Source of the DNA: Bacilli bacterium | GTDB lineage: Bacteria > Bacillota_I > Bacilli_A > RF39 > UBA660 | Length of the DNA: 7,567 bases | Assembly (NCBI GenBank): GCA_017470045.1 | Contig: JAFUFG010000233.1 | Coordinates: 1 to 7,567, forward strand | Direction: 5' to 3' | Shown: one piece after another, positions 5,830-7,567 of the stretch | Position numbering within the stretch: the stretch's first letter is position 1 | Layout: the number at the start of each line of letters is the position of its first letter | The notes under the pieces: model-generated | What the model saw: only the letters and a program-made list of their open reading frames with translations | What the model was told of the DNA's origin: nothing | The model's database searches: none | Translations under genes and position numbers: made by a program

Positions 5830-6774
5830 CTACAATACTTCATTATACTCTTTTAATAAAGCATCTAGTTCTTTAATAATTTTCATTGCATCATCAAATG
5901 TTTTTACTTTTACTCCAGAAGCAAACTTGTGTCCGCCTCCACCATGAGCTTCCGCAACTTTATTAATCTCTGGTCCACGAGAACGGATTGATACTCGAAT
6001 TTGATCATTCTTAATATCTTCCGTCATCGTAACCCATACGTTAAATTCTTTAATATAATTAAAATTATTAATCATGTTACCAGCAGAAGCACTATCTACT
6101 TCAAACTGTTTAATAACTTCATCTTTTATTTCAATATATCCAAGACCATTCTCTGTAACATTCATATTTAAAGAAATATATCCTTCTAAACGAACTTCAT
6201 TCATTGGTCTTAAATATAATTTCGAATAAGAATCACTTAAAGAAAAAGGATATTTCTTTAAGAAAGTAGATACTAACGAAAATGTCTCAGGAGTACAACT
6301 ATCAAATAAGAAACGATTGGAGTCACTTACTAAACCCATATATAAAGTTTGAGCAATGATACTATCGCATTTTAATGGTACTTGTAGTAAGAAATCCATC
6401 AAAATCTCACATGCAGAACAAGCAGTATCACGAATGTATTCGATATCACAGAACTTTTCCACAAATGGATGATGATCGATCTTAATACAATACGCAAATT
6501 GAGAAAAATCAACAGAATCTACTCTTCTCTTATCTGGAGTATCGGTAACAATTAGTAAAGCATTCTCTACTTTTTCTAATTTATCTAATTTTCCAAGTGA
6601 CGTAAACTTCACGCTTCCAGTACCAATTGCAATAACTTTCTTCTCTGGGAAAGTTAAACGAATGGAATCACGTAAAGCAAGTTGACTACACAAAGCATCA
6701 GGATCTACTCCTATATGTCTTGCGATAACAATCGTATCATATTCCTTTATTTTTTCATATATTTCCTGAAACAT
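5830..6774 (-). CDS. nrnA: DHH-family oligoribonuclease / pAp phosphatase NrnA
   Basis: NrnA degrades very short oligoribonucleotides (nanoRNA) and removes the 3' phosphate from pAp, a by-product of sulfate assimilation and acyl-carrier-protein turnover; it is a cytosolic, manganese-dependent enzyme. From the preferred start the protein is 314 residues, against about 313 for B. subtilis NrnA (YtqI). Metal-binding motifs run in the usual order: RHIGVDPDALCS (His20, Asp24, Asp26), VTDTPD (Asp78), the signature DHH at 100-102, and GLVSDSNRF (Asp151). The C-terminal DHHA1 domain carries the substrate-binding GGGGHKFASG at 278-287. A slightly longer reading begins at ATG 6780, but the only Shine-Dalgarno, AGGAA (6785-6781), directly touches that codon; it is six bases from ATG 6774, which is therefore chosen. 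The Shine-Dalgarno overlaps the ackA stop. engB starts 11 bases downstream. Confidence 0.93.
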   Translation of the reverse strand: MFQEIYEKIKEYDTIVIARHIGVDPDALCSQLALRDSIRLTFPEKKVIAIGTGSVKFTSLGKLDKLEKVENALLIVTDTPDKRRVDSVDFSQFAYCIKIDHHPFVEKFCDIEYIRDTACSACEILMDFLLQVPLKCDSIIAQTLYMGLVSDSNRFLFDSCTPETFSLVSTFLKKYPFSLSDSYSKLYLRPMNEVRLEGYISLNMNVTENGLGYIEIKDEVIKQFEVDSASAGNMINNFNYIKEFNVWVTMTEDIKNDQIRVSIRSRGPEINKVAEAHGGGGHKFASGVKVKTFDDAMKIIKELDALLKEYNEVL

Positions 6775-6780
6775 AAGCAT

Positions 6781-6785
6781 TTCCT
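6781..6785 (-). promoter_or_regulatory. Shine-Dalgarno deciding the nrnA start
   Basis: AGGAA (6785-6781, minus strand) overlaps the ackA stop TAG (6786-6784). It touches ATG 6780 with no spacer but lies six bases before ATG 6774, so the second ATG is the likelier start. Confidence 0.65.
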
Positions 6786-7567
6786 ATCTATTCTTTATAA
6801 TATTTAATGTATCTCTAGCAATCATTAACTCTTCATTTGTTGGAATTACCCAAACTTCAATCTTAGAGTCATCTGTACTAATCTTAACTTTTTCTCCCAT
6901 AACATTGTTTTTATCTAGGTCAATCTTAACACCTAATGGAGCTAAAGCTTCACAAATCATTCTACGTACTGGAATAGAGTTTTCTCCAACACCAGCAGTG
7001 AATGTAATCATATCTGCTCCACCTAATAATACATAGTATTGAGCAATATAATCAACAACTCTTCTTACATATTTTGCTCTAGCAACTAAAGCTCTTTCGT
7101 CTCCTTCATCACACTTAGAAACGATATCTCTCATATCAGATGAGAATTCACTCATACCGATTAAACCACTATTTTTATTTAAATCATCAATGATTTCTCC
7201 AATGTTTTTACCTTCTTTCTCCATAACATAAGGTAAGATAGATGGATCAATATCTCCAGAACGAGTACCCATCATAATTCCAGCAAGTGGAGTAAATCCC
7301 ATAGTAGTATCTACACACTTCATATCTTTAATAGCACAAATAGAACCACCATTACCAATATGACAGTTAATTAACTTGAAGTCTTCTCTTCCAAGCATTT
7401 CCTTAACTTCTTCTGTAATATATCTATGACTTGTACCATGGAATCCATATTTACGTACTCCATATTCACGATACCACTTATATGGTACTGGATATAAGTA
7501 AGCCTCTTCACTCATTGTTTGATGGAATGCAGTATCAAATACTACTACCATTGGAACATTAGGTAAT
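6784..7567 (-). CDS. ackA: Acetate kinase, N-terminus outside the window
   Basis: Acetate kinase converts acetyl phosphate and ADP to acetate and ATP, the ATP-yielding step of mixed-acid and acetate fermentation with phosphotransacetylase. 260 residues are visible. The frame stays open to base 7567 (LPNVPMVVVFDTAFHQTM), so ATG 7551 is an internal Met and about 140 N-terminal residues are missing from a protein of roughly 400. Conserved motifs are FDTAFHQTM with the active-site Asp, the GFHGTSHRY signature with the active-site His, NCHIGNGGSICAI (phosphate-binding), MGTRSGDIDP with the catalytic Arg, FTAGVGENS, and IPTNEEL near the C-terminus with the metal-linked Glu. The enzyme belongs to the ASKHA fold. 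It is first of the visible operon ackA-nrnA-engB. The promoter lies beyond the window. Its presence agrees with a fermentative anaerobe but does not prove it. Confidence 0.97.
   Translation of the reverse strand, partial: LPNVPMVVVFDTAFHQTMSEEAYLYPVPYKWYREYGVRKYGFHGTSHRYITEEVKEMLGREDFKLINCHIGNGGSICAIKDMKCVDTTMGFTPLAGIMMGTRSGDIDPSILPYVMEKEGKNIGEIIDDLNKNSGLIGMSEFSSDMRDIVSKCDEGDERALVARAKYVRRVVDYIAQYYVLLGGADMITFTAGVGENSIPVRRMICEALAPLGVKIDLDKNNVMGEKVKISTDDSKIEVWVIPTNEELMIARDTLNIIKNR

Noticed and set aside
1..7567. A Mollicutes genome reading TGA as Trp.
   Set aside because: Trp codons in conserved motifs, such as NKWD of Der, are TGG, no frame needs TGA read-through, and sporulation genes are present.

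Overview
The window is AT-rich, densely coded DNA that uses the standard genetic code (Trp is TGG and no gene reads through TGA). It comes from a low-GC, endospore-forming member of the Bacillota, probably in or near Bacilli/Erysipelotrichia. The evidence is a complete SpoIVA, a SpoVIF-type protein, and Der and EngB GTPases with close Bacillus-like motifs. I cannot name a genus. No rRNA, tRNA, CRISPR array, transposase or phage gene was seen, and there is no gene-free stretch over 300 bases.

Left arm, plus strand (1-3120): the 3' three quarters of der (ribosome-assembly GTPase), a 94-codon gene overlapping it by one base (Asn/Gly-rich head, SHOCT-like tail), spoVIF, and spoIVA. The spacing is tight, and the Shine-Dalgarno sequence of spoVIF lies in a hairpin that starts three bases after the preceding stop codon. 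This suggests translational coupling. SpoIVA is the ATPase that polymerises into the basement layer of the spore coat. SpoVIF is a small protein needed later in coat formation. A strong palindrome closes the arm.

Middle, minus strand (3109-5225): a two-gene unit of unknown function with its own near-consensus promoter. The first gene encodes a single-pass membrane protein with a large helical domain, predicted outside. The second encodes a 447-residue protein with an N-terminal four-cysteine zinc-ribbon-like motif and a C-terminal PcfJ-like domain. A matching GTAAGGAA/TTCCTTAC-type palindrome lies on each side of the second gene. This unit is the least explained part of the window.

Right arm, minus strand (5224-7567): ackA (acetate kinase, N-terminus outside the window), nrnA (DHH-family oligoribonuclease/pAp phosphatase) and engB (ribosome-assembly GTPase). 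Gaps are about 10 bases with Shine-Dalgarno sequences overlapping or touching the upstream stops, so this looks like one operon. It ends in an intrinsic terminator whose T-tract runs directly into the -35 box of the middle unit's promoter.

The two arms carry housekeeping and sporulation genes, and the two-gene unit sits between their convergent ends. Several start codons are moved inward from the longest possible reading frame because of Shine-Dalgarno spacing: spoVIF 1338, spoIVA 1619, membrane protein 5175 and nrnA 6774.
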